64,000 nucleotides of DNA. It comes from Mayamaea pseudoterrestris. Taxonomy: Eukaryota > Bacillariophyta > Bacillariophyceae > Sellaphorales > Sellaphoraceae. A program made the position numbers and the translations under genes. The notes beneath the pieces were generated by a model. That model did not search any database. It saw only the letters and a program-made list of their open reading frames with translations, and was not told where the DNA came from. The stretch is taken from positions 248,001 to 312,000 of the forward strand of contig BROI01000014.1 in the NCBI GenBank assembly GCA_027923505.1, read 5' to 3'. Shown here piece by piece: positions 1-11,910 of this stretch; the stretch's first letter is position 1, and each line of letters begins with the position of its first letter.

Positions 1-429
1 GGCTCGTTTTGTTTTATCTAAAGTACTGTACCCCCGCTAGCACACATGCACTTTCGATAATCACCTCTCCTCGCGAGTGAATGTATATACATGATACAAG
101 AATGTGAATGTCTTTAGCGTGGTAAGTGGGAGAAAAGTTGGGATGAGGCAAGAATCTAGCGACACTTCACTGTTAGCAATTTTGCCCCTGTTGCTGCGCA
201 GCAACATACCAGAATTGGCGCTAGCACCATTTGCATGCAAACTCCCAAGTTTTGTTATAAAATATTTATTTATTCCTTGCCAAGTTCTGTCATGAGTTGG
301 CTCGCGGCCACCGCAACACTCATTCTCTTGAAGACCAAACCTTAACTTGAGTTCGAGCGCATCGTTGGCGCCGTCATTTACTGTTAATTTAAGTTTGTCT
401 CGTGGTGCGACCGTCTGACAAGTAATTCA
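1..429. other. Intergenic, downstream of the histidine kinase
   Basis: No conserved reading frame, RNA gene or repeat was recognised. It holds the 3' flank of the minus-strand kinase gene that ends at 430. The one plus-strand frame of about 60 codons has no recognisable content. Confidence 0.5.
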
Positions 430-2965
430 TCATGGGACTTGCAGACTGCACGGTGCCAAAGTGTGTAGAGTGCACTCAAAGAAAGACTTGAACTGGTGCG
501 ACGAGATTGGCTTGTAAAGAATGTGTGAAATTCCAACGGCGGCGCACCGATGATGAAGCGATTCCGATGTTTCCGCAGTCAGCGCCGCAACAATTGGTTT
601 TGGACTTATAGCGTCATTAGCTCGAATAGCTTGGCAAAGTTCAATGCCATCCATGACGGGCCTGGACGTCAAAAACGAGTTAGTTGAGATGCGAAGGTTA
701 CAATGCATCAACGCAACGAACATATATGACTTACATCTGAATGTCGGTAATGACAAGGTCATACTGGTTGCGAGTCAGTTCCTGAAGGGCTTTGGCACCT
801 GAGTTAGCAGCTTTCACGATGTATTTATCTGACAGGCGCACAATCATTCGCTCGAGAACCTTCAAATTAATGAGCGTATCGTCGACGACAAGGACCCTAA
901 GGGCATGATGGGATATTGAGTCCGCGGGACGACGCAACTCGTTGGTTTGCGAGTTTGTTCGTGTCTCTACCAAAATCTTGGATGAAGCAATGAATTCTGG
1001 AGAATTGACGACCGGCAAACAAAAACTGAAGCAAGCTCCCCCAGCTGGGTTATTCGTCACCCAAATATTGCCTTTCATTCGCTCCACAAACTTGCGACAC
1101 AGGTTCAAGCCAATGCCTGTTCCCGATGAGTGAGCGTTCAAGCAGTTACTGCGTGTATAGAACTTTCCAGGCTGGCTGTATTGTGAAAACTTTTGAAAAA
1201 TTTTGTCAATCATTTCTGAAGGAATTCCGTCCCCTGAATCTTGTACAGAATTGATAGCTACTCTCTCAGTTGGAGAGCTTATAATCGACGGTTCTATACC
1301 AGTCGCCAGTGCATTGCGAATTCTATCGTTGGCATCGTCGATGCTAACCACTTCGGCGCGCAGACATATGTCACCCTTCCCTGCATACTTGATTGCATTT
1401 GACACGAGGTTCACCAGAACCTGCTGAAATCGGACTGGGTTGGAATATATATAGATGTTCTCGTTTTCGTCAAAATCAAGACATAGGTATGGGTGGGTGT
1501 CGTTCAGCGCCGCAATTGGCCGACAGAAACTCGACGTGTCTCTCATCGCGTCCGCCAACGAAACAGGATCAAGTTGAAAATTTTCCATCATGTTCGCATC
1601 CATCTTATGGCTATCCAGTAAATTGTTAATGAGCGTTAAAAGCATCCGAGACGAAGCCATCACAGTGGTCATGCACTGATACATTTCCTCGGGCGACGAT
1701 TGTTGAAAACGGCCACAACCTCCGTCTCCATTTTCATCCACGTCATTCGCCGGAGTAAGGAGACTTGTAATTCCGATTATTCCTTGAAGCGGGGTACGCA
1801 TCTCATGCGTCAAGGTTTCCATACTTTCTTGCATTGCAGTCATGGCGGCTTGTTCGGCTGCCTTTTCCGCGCGTTCGCGAGCGCAAATGTGGGAGATATC
1901 GTTCATAGCTACGAAGTATTGGACGGAGCTGTTGACATGTGTCCCATTGTGGTTGCTTTCCGACCTTGCAAAAGTAAAGGGCGAAACGACTACTCTCATA
2001 TCTTTTCCACGTAAGCATAATGGCATTGAATGCTGGCGTGTTCCATAGCACGCGCAAAAGTCTTTGGTCACCTCCGCTGTCAATCCCATAGCCTTGACAA
2101 GCGATATTTTTTCATTTTCATTAGCTTTAATCCCCACAAGGTTCTGCAAAGCCTGGTTGGACCATATAATGAAGTGATTTGGATCGGTAATGGCAATTGC
2201 AACTTCACATGCTTCCAGCGCCAGGGAAATCATTTGCATAGTTTCAGCTTGTCGAGCCATCTCCTTCCCTCTGACTTTCATTAGACTTTGTAGCGATTGC
2301 TTCATACTAACTTGGTCGCGAAAAGCTCCTGTAGCAACCATGCCCAAGGAAGCCAAAATGCCCATTTTAATAATGTTGTAGCCTCCAGTAGCCGCGTGAC
2401 CAGGTACCTGCATCGTACTGCTGATTTCCACTGCCAAGTGGTGTACAAAAACTCCACACAGTATGAAAGCAGACATGCGAGCACTCAAGAGCTCATCTTT
2501 CCATGGCAGTAGTTGCAATGCGCAGGCGAAGATCGCAGTCATGACGCAAAATACGAGCGTAGGTGCAGTGTCAACGCTCTCCGTCAACAGGGTTGCAATG
2601 ATGGACCAAGCAGAAGCGTACAGTATCATGCCAATCTTCACTGAAGTCTCAAGCGTGATATTGCTGCTTATATGAATAAAGGCCATCCACAGTAACTGAG
2701 GTAAAAGAATGGGGTCCGTCCCGAATGGCCACATGAAGACTACAGTCGTCGTATTGCAGGCCGTCTGAGCGATGAATGCCGCAATCGACAGCTTCTGATC
2801 ATTCTTGGCCCAGGCTATCCAATGCAAAATCCAAGCGCTTCCCATGAAGATAACAATGGACGTTTCTTTCAAACCAGGATCTTCCATGTAGTATATGCTT
2901 CCAATGTACATGACTAGAAACAGCGAGCTAGTCAGCCCAGAAATCAAATCTCCGTAGAGGGCCAT
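430..2965 (-). CDS. Membrane-bound hybrid sensor histidine kinase
   Basis: Two exons, complement(735..2965) and complement(430..661), about 820 residues. The 73-nt intron 662..734 starts GTAAGT, ends CAG, and splits the ATG of the receiver motif; splicing restores ITDIQMPVMDGIE. In order: five or six hydrophobic segments (about 1-220), a PAS-like segment (about 245-355), a HisKA dimerisation helix with phospho-acceptor His near 387 (THEMRTPLQG), a HATPase domain with N box NLVSNAIKY, G1 box DSGDGIP and G2 box GTGIGLNL, and a C-terminal REC domain with phospho-acceptor Asp near 741 and the conserved Lys in YKP. By family, it autophosphorylates on His and passes phosphate to its own REC domain; the onward partner and the signal are unknown. 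The start is the first Met before the first membrane segment. It is divergent from the presenilin gene. Confidence 0.88.
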
Positions 2966-3704
2966 GGTGCGTAAAAGGGTAAACAGAAGGTGAATCTATT
3001 TTCCAAATTTCGCTCAAATCTCGTTATATCGTCTTGTCGCAGCAGATCCAAGGATGAATCTTGATACTGGACGACGCTGCGCGAGACTCGGAGATGATAA
3101 ATTGAAGGTTGGTTCGTGTTCTTCGTGTTTAATGGTGCCGCGAGAAAATATTGTGATGCCGACGCCTTCTCCGACGGTGCATGACGAGGAAGGTGACCGG
3201 CGAGGAACACGTGATTTGCAGTCGCGGATTTCATAACCTATGCCTTCAAAATGTCATGTGGACATAATCTTACGTGGCTGTTCGAATCAGGGGCACGCAA
3301 TATCATTGCCCTCTTCTCATGCGAGAAATCGACTCGAGGTCCAAAGAAGGCAAGAAAAGTTGCGTGCGTGCGTACGAGCTCTTTACTCAAGTAAGATTGT
3401 ACTCGCAAGCATCACCATGGCCATTCTTTGGAGATAAAGCTCTCTAGGCGCAACGCAACAAGCTTTTGTTTCAAAAGCTGATACAGAAGCCTCCAATGCT
3501 GCCAATTTTCACTGTCCATTAAAGTAACCAATGGCGTGAGATCGGAGTAATGAAACTCCGAAAGTCATATGTCAATGGCACAAGGATGTCCAGAGAACGC
3601 GCGCTACGAATCATGACGTCATTCCTTCCTTTGGCGAGAATGTCACACCGTGAACCACCACGGAAGTCGTCGTTCCACTCGCCATTTTCGTTACGCTAGC
3701 GACC
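2966..3704. other. Divergent intergenic region, kinase / presenilin
   Basis: 739 bp between two divergently transcribed genes, so it should hold both promoters. No conserved protein was seen. The one clear element is the palindrome at 3613-3622, listed separately. Confidence 0.6.
3613..3622. promoter_or_regulatory. CRE/bZIP-type palindrome ATGACGTCAT
   Basis: A perfect 10-bp palindrome with the canonical CRE core TGACGTCA, about 85 bp upstream of the presenilin start codon. TGACGT-type elements act as cAMP/CO2-responsive sites in the diatom PtCA1 promoter. A role here is inferred from position only, and a 10-bp palindrome can arise by chance. Confidence 0.35.
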
Positions 3705-5550
3705 ATGGCGTCCCAACCGGAGCCTTCGACCGTTCCGCGGGAGGCGGCGGAACCGCCAAGCAAGATTATGAATGTAGATGAGCTTGTGTATGGATTCGAG
3801 TCCTTTCATGCCATTGTTCAACCAGGTACGTACTGATTTTGGCAAGTGGAACGATGAAAGAAGAGTAGGACGAGCACAGCTTCCGAGAGAAAAGATAGAA
3901 TACAGTCATCATCTCATCAAGTATCTCTCGTTTGCAGTCATAATAACCATGATATTATCATCACTTGCCGTCATTTACATCAACACTCCCGAGAGCCGAG
4001 CGGCTGGCGAACAAGCCATTTCGCACTACGCCGTCACTGGATCAGCTTCCGAGGCTGACTCCAACGGGGCCGCCCTTGGACAAGCCTTGGCAAATTCTCT
4101 TGTCATTGTTGGAGTCGTTTGTGGAGTAACCTTTTTGCTCGTGCTCTTGTACAAGTGGCGATGCATGAAGCTACTTATGGGCTACATGGTGCTGGCGTCG
4201 GCCATGCTGCTGGGGTACTTGGCGGGGGCAATGTGGAACTTTGCGATTCAAATTTATGGATTACATGTTGACAAGATTACATTTTACGTGGTAGTCTTTA
4301 ACTTTTGTTTGGTGGGTTGTGGGGCAATTTTCTATGGGAAAGGCATTCCCTTGACGGTGACGCAAGGCTACCTCGTGGCGTCGTCGGTGATTGTGGCCTG
4401 GCAATTTAGTTACTTTGATCCGTGGACTACGTGGTTGCTACTCATAATGCTTGCACTATACGACTTGTTTGCGGTACTCTCTCCCTGTGGTCCTTTGAAG
4501 GCACTGGTCAAGCTAATGCAGCGCGATAATGCACCCGCCATGCCAGGATTATTGTACGAAGCAAACGTTCAGGCTCGACGTCCGACGCGGCCCGACGGCA
4601 GCAGTACAACCGAAAATGCAAGCAATCCCAATGCCAATGCCAATGCCAATGCACAATCACAATTAACATGTCTGAGTCCCGTGCAACCGAATACATCGTC
4701 GCTTCAGGAGACCACATATGAAGACCCGGCGACGGTGAATGTTCGTTACAGCAACGGCCATTTGCTAAATGTCGGCGCTGATCCAACGACGACGAACACA
4801 ACCAGTGCTATTAGCGACCAGGCCTCTCGCACCAGTATAATGACCATGGCATCAACTGGTTTGGAAGCCGAAACTGCACGACAAACCTCTTTGGTCGCCG
4901 ACGCTGCCGCTTCACTTACACCCGACGAGCTCGAGTCGGGCGTCGCTGCTGCAGAATATATTCCACTCGCCCTTGCCAAGAGATACCGATTGCGTACAGT
5001 GGACGATCCTTGGCCAAGATGGATGCCGAATGAGGATGGTTCGCCTTGTGATGGTACCTTCACTGTCGAAGAGTTGCGGTCGCTTGTTCAGGTGCGATTT
5101 TCTCCTGGTGGCGGCCGCATTCAGGTGGCGGCTCCGCGACGGCCGAATGAAGAAAGCCGATACGAAATTTACGATCGCGAAGGCATTTTGAAGCGAGTCT
5201 TGTTTGTCAATGAGCAAGGCCAGGTATATCAAGACTTGCGTGGCCAAAATCCAGGGCACGATGAAGATGATGACGACAGTCGGAACAACATCAAACTAGG
5301 TCTCGGCGATTTCATCTTTTACTCGATCCTGGTTGCCAAAGCTGCCATGTATAGCTTCACGGCGTTTGCTTCTTGCTCCCTAGTTATATTGATCGGCCTA
5401 TTGGGAACACTGGTATTACTGGGCGTGTATGGCAAGGCGCTTCCCGCACTCCCGATTTCCATTTTCCTGGGTGTTGTTTTCTTCCTCCTCACGCGCTATC
5501 TCATGCAGCCGTGGATTGAAATGGTCTTCATACAGCAAAGCTATGTATAG
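3705..5550 (+). CDS. Presenilin (gamma-secretase catalytic subunit)
   Basis: Two exons, 3705..3825 and 3938..5550, giving 577 residues. The 112-nt intron (GTACGT...TTTGCAG) lies inside the first membrane segment; splicing gives HAIVQPVIITM, matching the conserved presenilin start. The Met at 3778 in the unspliced frame is therefore rejected. Presenilins are intramembrane aspartyl proteases. Both catalytic motifs are present: YD in LALYDLFAVL (Asp near 215) and GLGD (Asp near 498), followed by the PALP motif near 548 (LPALPISI). About nine membrane segments are expected. The large hydrophilic loop between the catalytic segments (about 245-485) is long and low-complexity, with an Asn-Ala repeat near 4630-4650. 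Nicastrin, APH-1 and PEN-2 are not in the window. Confidence 0.92.
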
Positions 5551-5588
5551 TACAGATTACGATTAATATCCTCCATCCGAGTTACTTT

Positions 5589-8257
5589 CTACATTAAAAC
5601 CCTGTACTTGCGACCCACTGTCTGCTTTGACGCACGCTTTGCCAAGTCCCCCTTTTGTTGCCTATTTGCAAGAACTCTTCCACTCTGTAGGGCGGAAGCT
5701 CTGTATTCGCTGAAAAGATCGTCAAAGGATGATTCTGTGCTATGTTTAAGCGCCAACTGCCCCTTGTCTAGAACCCATAGCTCGTTACAAAACCCGGCAA
5801 GGAATCCTTGATTATGACTTATCATCAGCACAGCTCCGTCAAAAGCATTCAAAGCTTTGCTCATCGAATTCAACGTCTCGAGATCAACGTGGTTGGTGCT
5901 GAAATATAAAACACAAAAATGAGGTGAAAACATGTGTAAAAGTCAAGTTTAGAAAAGAGGAAATTCTCACCGGCTTACCTTTCGTCCAGGCACAACAGAT
6001 GAGGCTCGTCTATAAAGTAGTGACAGGAATGAGATTATTTATATGTCACACGCGAGCGCACAACACATCCGTTGCACCTTACCTGCCAAACCAGTCGCAA
6101 ATGCAAGTCTCATTCTCTCGCCACCACTGAGATGCTTAATTTTCTGCAGCGCATGCCTTCCTCCTAAGCCAAATGCACCGAGATACTGACGAATATTCCC
6201 CGAAGCCTTTTTTGCCATCTCCACTGCTACTCTTGACGAGCGAAATTGTTCTTCCGCATACGCGACAACACTCAGGTTGTCGTATTGTTCTAGCTCTTCC
6301 ACCGCATATTGGGTGACATGTCCGACTCGGATATCAGGACGCGACCAAATGCTGCCTGTAGATTGATAATCCGCAGGAATGATATCACCTGATATCAGTT
6401 TCATCAATGACGACTTTCCTGCCCCGTTAATGCCCACTATCGCAGCCTTTGTGCGTCGATCAACACTGACTGTCAAGTCATGTAATAACAAATTTGAATG
6501 GTATCCAAAGGAAAATCCTTCGAGGCGCACTAATGGCTCATAATCTCCGAGACCCGCTGGCCACGCTGGATTAGGGAAACGCATGGTGATTATAGGCTCG
6601 TCAATTTCGACCTGAACATTCTGGGCCAGCCGTATGCTATCTTCGCTCAAAGTCGCCAAAGAAAAATTCTTGTACCTTTTGCCATCCTCGCGATAATTGC
6701 CTATACGTTCCAACTTCTTCTCCTTCATCATTCTAGCTTGCCGCTGCTTGTTAGGATCTGCTGACTTTTTGTGCGATATGGATTGTTGTTTTTGGATAAA
6801 AGCCTGTGCTGATGCCCGTTGTCGTTCGGCAGCATCAAGTATTTGAGACTCTCGAGCAGCCTTCTCTTGTACTTGACGAAGATAGTCCGAATAGTTGCTC
6901 CGATAATGATATGTGAGTCGTTTATGCTCCAGTACTACTATATCGGTGCAAACTGCGTCGAGAAACGTCGTGTCATGCGAAACAATGATAAGCGTGCGTT
7001 CTGAATCGGAAGACAAGTAGGAAATGAGCCAATCCAGACCATGCAAATCAAGATGATTAGTGCACTCGTCAAAAAGAATAAGATCGCTCGTGGTCAAGAT
7101 CGATTGCGCCAAGGAAAGACGCATTCTCCAGCCGCCTGAAAGGTTTCTTGTCGGTGCATGAATCATTTCGTGGGTGAATTGCAGTCCATGCAGGATTTCC
7201 AGCGCCCTCGTCTCGATGGAATCGGCATCCGATACATCCATTTCAGTAACGATTGCTTCCAATCTTTCCGCCAGATGCAAAACTTCTTCATCGTCCAAAT
7301 CTTCCATTTCCAAACGTGCTTCGACTTTCAAATGTTCCTCCAGTAGCGCCGTTCGGTCAGTGTCAGACTTGATGAGCGCCTCCAGCGCCGAATCGTCTGT
7401 TCCCACAAGATGTTGCTGCACCAAGCGAATGCGCATATCATGCGGTATACCAGGAATTGCTTTATGTGCAAGTCGTCGCAGCAAGGTGGATCTGAGTGTC
7501 AAACGGAGTGACTACGTGAGTAAATATACCAATTTATACAAGCTCTATGAGCACCTCGAACTTACTTTCCAACACCATTGCGACCGATCAAGCCATATTT
7601 ATGTCCCTTGACAATGTCCATTGGCGATCCGCTCAGCAAGTCTAGCCCATTATCCAAGAGAATGGAAACATTGCTGAGGTGAATATTGCTCTTGACGGAA
7701 TTGACGGCCGCCGAGTACTCGCCGCGTCCACCCTTGCCCCGACCGCCCCAATTTTGTTCAACAGCAAGTTCGTCATCCTCGCCGACCTTTGTATCATTAT
7801 GCTTCTGGTCGTTTTGCTGCTGCTTTTGATGGCGTCGCTCCTTCCGTGGCCGAGTTGCGTTTGAAACCGGTAAATGTGTCTCGCTTGTACTAGTCGTCGA
7901 CGCCATTGTCGTCAAAACATCACTCTCCCCATTATTCGACTCATTGATAGCTTGGCTACTCAATGTCTGTGGAGTCTCCAACAGGCGCATGGAATTTTTG
8001 CTCGCAGCTTGCAAAGTTCCGTCGTCCGTTGTTGATGAGCTTGCTCCAAATTCATCCACGAAACGCTTGATCGCTCCCATGAGTCTCTGTAAAACATTTT
8101 CATCTTCAATAAATTCTTGCAACGTTTCTTGCAATTCGTTTACATCGTCAAAACTTTCTGAATCGCCAGCCAGGACGCCATGCAACAAGTATTCCTTGAT
8201 TTCGTCGTCAAGTTCCGCCTCGATTAGTATTTCCTCCATGTCGTTGTGAAGATCCAT
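5589..8257 (-). CDS. ABC-F ATPase, GCN20/ABCF3-like
   Basis: Four exons on the minus strand: 7566..8257, 6083..7491, 5979..6009 and 5589..5898, 813 residues. The third exon is a 31-nt micro-exon encoding the second Walker B (PHLLCLDES). All junctions are GT-AG and rejoin motifs exactly; the first intron splits Walker A GRNGVGKST. There are two ABC cassettes and no membrane segments: Walker A1, signature NLSGGWRMRLSLAQ, Walker B1 LILFDECTNHLD; Walker A2 GINGAGKSS, signature HLSGGERMRLAFA, Walker B2. The linker is basic and rich in Lys, Gln and Arg. The N-terminal ~100 residues are acidic and helical, like the ABCF3/GCN20 N-domain. The family works at the ribosome in translation control; GCN20 acts with GCN1 in Gcn2 signalling. 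A direct link to that pathway is inferred. Confidence 0.88.
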
Positions 8258-8572
8258 TATCAGAATACACCTCTTTGCTTCTAATATTGTAATGATGCTG
8301 TGTATTGCGCCCGAGAAGAGGTGATGTATGAAGGCGCAGCAACGAACACAAGTCGATGCGACGATCCAACCATTGCACGTTTCGATTCATTTGGCGATGA
8401 TGACTACCGCTACGACTCTGCATCGGCGCGGTCGCCGCGCACCGAAAGCATCGTCGCATTCCATGTCTCGGTGATGGGCGGCCGACGTAACAATAAGCTT
8501 TGACAAAGAATGATGATAATCATTAGTATGTGAGATAGGAAGACAGCAAATGAATGATACAAAATGGGCTAG
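8258..8572. other. Divergent intergenic region, ABC-F / sulfotransferase-like
   Basis: 315 bp between two divergent starts. Nothing beyond generic sequence was recognised. Confidence 0.5.
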
Positions 8573-9841
8573 ATGTCGACAATGCAGCAGCAACAGCGTC
8601 AAACATCATGTCGTCGTCAAACGAACAGGAACAGGAGGGGCCATCCATTTATCGCCATAATGGCAAAGTCAACCTTACTTGCTTTAATGATTCTCTACTT
8701 GTATCTTCTCCAAAGTATGTCACATACAGCTTTTCCTATACTACTGGAAAAGATACATAACATGGAGAAACCCGGCTATGTCGCGCAAACGACGGATCAA
8801 ACAAATCTCCAAGCTGAGCTAAAGCGCATACTCCAAAATGAGCTTGTCAATCCTTACATCCCCCATTGACACCCGGCTTGTTTATTCACTTGGGCAAGAC
8901 GGGAGGAAGCTCCATTGCCACGATGATGCGGCATGGTTGTCACTCCTGGATCCCCAAGCCGTGTCGAAACGTTTTGAATGAAAGCATTGTCAGTCGACTA
9001 TCAACGTATGTGCACACGCCAGACTTGGAGCGCATGGATTTGAATCAGTCAGTGATGCATGAGAGAAATCAGTCTGCTGCAATGTCAGACAAAACCCTTG
9101 TTGCTGCACCACCAGCATATTTGTTTTACATTCTCACTGTCCGCGAGCCACTGGCGCGACTCCTTTCGGCCTTTGTGTTTGAACATCCAGCCAACCAGCT
9201 CGCCGTTTCCGTCATGCGCCAGCGATTCGCTCAAGTCTTTTCGTGCTTTCCGACCCTTCAAGCATTTGCGGATGCATTGGGAGAGGACGAAAATGACGGC
9301 AGCGACGGCGAACATGAGCTTGACGCTATAAGGAAGAAGCAGAATGAAGTCAATGCGACAGTCACTTCCAAAACAGTGCCGATTGCAGGCACGAGCCATG
9401 ATGAACCACAAGGTTCGAGACAGCATGCACTTTTACTACGACTATCGGCTCGTATCCAAGCTTTTACTCGGCTACGACTTTCGAAAGAACAAGTTTGAAT
9501 CAGATACACCGCCGTTGCTCGTGATTCGGACCGAACTCTTGTGGAGCGACTGGGTGCGCGTCAATGAATGGCTTTCGGGCGATGCGCCGCAACCAGTGAC
9601 ACAACAATCAGTTTTGAAGATACATGACACGTCGCTGAAGCAACTAGTGGTAACTAAAACGTTGGACAGTCATGGGCAACGAAAGCTTTGTCGAGCGCTT
9701 GCGGAGGAATATCGCATGTACTCTCTGCTAATTCAACGAGCCGTCAACTTGTCGCCCAGCGAAAAGCGCGAGACAATGAATTATGCAAAGAATGCCTGCC
9801 CGGAAATACATTGGGAGCGTTTGCCTGGACCTGTTTCATAA
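8573..9841 (+). CDS. Golgi-type sulfotransferase-like protein (reading frame interrupted)
   Basis: Coding sequence runs through three pieces: a signal-anchor N-terminus (8573-8866, hydrophobic stretch STLLALMILYLYLL), a middle part with the 5'-phosphosulfate-binding signature FIHLGKTGGSS (about 8867-9300), and a C-terminal part (about 9380-9841) with VIRTELLWSDWVRVNEW. That architecture fits type II membrane sulfotransferases using PAPS. The frame changes by one between pieces 1 and 2, at a run of five C near 8861, and again between pieces 2 and 3 near 9350-9388. No canonical intron solves the first change. For the second, an AG acceptor at 9387-9388 exists, but the only phase-compatible donors give introns of 40 nt or less, shorter than any other here. 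It could be a recent pseudogene, a gene with sequence errors, or one with an unrecognised intron. The substrate is unknown. Confidence 0.5.
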
Positions 9842-10368
9842 CGTGCACATAGGTCGGCAGCATGAAATGGTATGTTGCGCGAGACAGGCAACCGCCTTTT
9901 TGCAATTTTAGCCTTTGGCCAACGAGAGCAAACGAAGCGACTGGGGTTTCGACGCATGTCGGAGGTTGAGTGAACAATTGCGCTACTAGTAATGAATTTG
10001 GCACGACCTGCCTTGTATCTTAAGCTTAAGGCAGACAGACTGGCTATCGGTTGCTTAGTCGCACTGCTTTGGTTACAATCGCAGCAATGCCGCCAAGTAT
10101 TTTTGTGCACAGCACTTTGAACGTCTTGTTTCACATACCGCAAGACGAAAGAAGCTGCTACGTCCAAACGAATTACGATTCCTGCAAAACCATTTGAGAA
10201 GATTACAAATCTAACTTGCGATAGTCCCTGATTAGTTCAGTAACAAATAAATATCCATTGTACTTGCTTTCTACTTGACTACGTCAAATGTTCACCGCCA
10301 GTGACTTAAACCATTGCTGCATCGGTCACTGTAGCTTACACGTCGGGCACTGCATCCTCGCCAGCTAC
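9842..10368. other. Convergent intergenic region
   Basis: 527 bp between the ends of two convergent genes. Minus-strand frames of up to 128 codons occur but have no recognisable motif and overlap one another, so they are not called. No RNA gene was seen. Confidence 0.45.
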
Positions 10369-11394
10369 TTATACATTGTCTGAAGCAGTAGTCTGCTCTT
10401 GATGCTGTTCCTCATAGTTTTCGTCATGCATTTGCGTCTCATGGTGGTGCTTGTTAATCACGTCTTTGGATTCCTGCGTGCGTGTAGCCGCACTTGTCGT
10501 TGCCGCCCTGCGCGGTCGGTGCACCAGCAAGACAAACATAATCTTTACCAACACGAGTGCCGAAATGATGGCGACTCCAACAATGGCTCCAATCTGAAAA
10601 CCATTAATCTGCTTTTGTGTAAAACTCTGCGAAATGCTATCAAAGGGATCATTGAGCTCCTTGTAGATCCAGCCAAGTGCCCAAACAATGACACATGGCG
10701 GCGTCAAGTCGACGGGGTTTCGCGAAAGAAAACCAACGGCCACTGCCAATAGCGCCACCAAGCACAATCCAGCAATGGCCATTTGACTAATCGCGGAAGC
10801 TCCATAGGCCACAAGCGTCACGTTGACATTCAGCGCCGTCGCTGCCAAAATCCATCCGCAGTGCAGCGAAAAGGGAAACTGCCAAATGAACCAGCTCTTG
10901 ATGCACTTGTGTACAGCATTCAGCGACAGCACCGTCCAAATCAACGTGACGCACAGCAGCAGCATGAATATGAGACTCGGCCAAATAATTTCCCACGTGA
11001 AACTCAGCGTCCAGCAAACTTGCCATATGGTAACGAGCAAGTACTTGTATTTTACGGCACTGACAATGCACTCGTGTTTTCGCTGCGACGGCACTATCAG
11101 TTGCCAAGCGGCCCAAACGCCCTGCAGCAAAAAGATTAGTGTCCAAATCAAAAAGGCCTTAGAGTTTGGTGTAATGATGGTTTGGTACTTGGCCGAAAGC
11201 TCGCCGTTGGTTGGTCGGTTGGCCCATCCCGATGTGCCAAAGCCGTAGGTGATGGTAATGTTGACAATAAAGGCAAGCACATTGATCCAGTTGAAGAATG
11301 AGAAACCTGTAAAGAGTCTCTTGATCAATGGCTTGTCGTCATGTCTTTGCTGTGACAAGTCGGTCGTCGTCGTTGTCGGTTTTTCCGTGCTCAT
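10369..11394 (-). CDS. TspO/MBR-like multi-pass membrane protein, copy 1
   Basis: Single exon, 341 residues. Seven or eight hydrophobic segments precede a hydrophilic His/Glu/Gln-rich tail (about 295-341). Motifs shared with the TspO/MBR tryptophan-rich sensory protein fold are KYQTIITPNSKAFLIWTLIF near 75 and FSLHCGWILAATALNVNV near 185. Its closest relative here is the gene at 13741-14706, with the same layout (YQTLVTPADPAFGIW; LTVHLGWILAATGLNFNV). TspO proteins bind porphyrins or sterols in bacteria and mitochondria; this eukaryotic branch is longer and its ligand is unknown. A cluster of bZIP/G-box-like sites lies 257-322 bp upstream of the start. Confidence 0.6.
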   Translation of the reverse strand: MSTEKPTTTTTDLSQQRHDDKPLIKRLFTGFSFFNWINVLAFIVNITITYGFGTSGWANRPTNGELSAKYQTIITPNSKAFLIWTLIFLLQGVWAAWQLIVPSQRKHECIVSAVKYKYLLVTIWQVCWTLSFTWEIIWPSLIFMLLLCVTLIWTVLSLNAVHKCIKSWFIWQFPFSLHCGWILAATALNVNVTLVAYGASAISQMAIAGLCLVALLAVAVGFLSRNPVDLTPPCVIVWALGWIYKELNDPFDSISQSFTQKQINGFQIGAIVGVAIISALVLVKIMFVLLVHRPRRAATTSAATRTQESKDVINKHHHETQMHDENYEEQHQEQTTASDNV

Positions 11395-11910
11395 GATGCC
11401 GAGATTTCGATGCAGAGATGGCGATGCAGATGGAGTGGAGGTTCGAGGTGACTGGAAGCAACGAATAAAGCAGCGGCAATGCGATCAATCCAAGAGCACA
11501 AATTGTTTGTGCGACTTCCGGCTGATTGGTTTTCTTTACATTCGATCCGAGTCCATGTCGAACAGATTGGAAGCTCGAGTAATCCCCCTTGGTGATGCGC
11601 ATCATCGTGGCAGTCGCATGGTGGCTTATCGCAAAAGCGAATTCAGAACGCCACGTCAGATGACGTGGTCCAATCAAAAAGATCGCTCATTGAACGGCTA
11701 GGAGTACGTCACGTGATTTAGCTACGTCGCATCGCACATCCACCATTTAAGTCATGACTTACAGCACTCAAACCTTCCCTTATATCAAGCCGAAGGCCAT
11801 TTGACTTGACCTATCTATCATGCGACAAGCGATATTTCTGACGAGGCAAAATTTTTAATAAATGATGGCAGAACTATGTGTGAACCCGTCGATTTCCTCG
11901 TGTCAACCGA
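11395..11910. other. Intergenic region upstream of TspO-like copy 1
   Basis: 516 bp between the start of the TspO-like gene (minus) and the end of the RBR ligase gene (minus). It holds the ACGT-core sites at 11651-11716 and otherwise nothing recognised. Confidence 0.5.
11651..11716. promoter_or_regulatory. Cluster of ACGT-core sites with a CCAAT-like box
   Basis: CCACGTCA-GA-TGACGTGG (11651-11668) is an inverted repeat with perfect 8-bp arms. It is followed at once by TCCAATCA and, about 38 bp on, by ACGTCACGTGA (about 11706-11716), which contains the CACGTG G/E box. ACGT cores are typical bZIP sites and CACGTG a bHLH/bZIP site. The position upstream of the minus-strand TspO-like gene suggests a promoter module; that role is inferred. 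Confidence 0.45.

Noticed and set aside
3778-3825. Presenilin start at the Met at 3778
   Set aside because: That frame reads through the intron 3826-3937; the spliced product from 3705 matches the presenilin N-terminal membrane segment.
9349-9388. A 40-nt GT-AG intron in the sulfotransferase-like gene
   Set aside because: It has the right length to fix the frame, but all other introns here are 66 nt or longer and its donor GTCAAT is poor.
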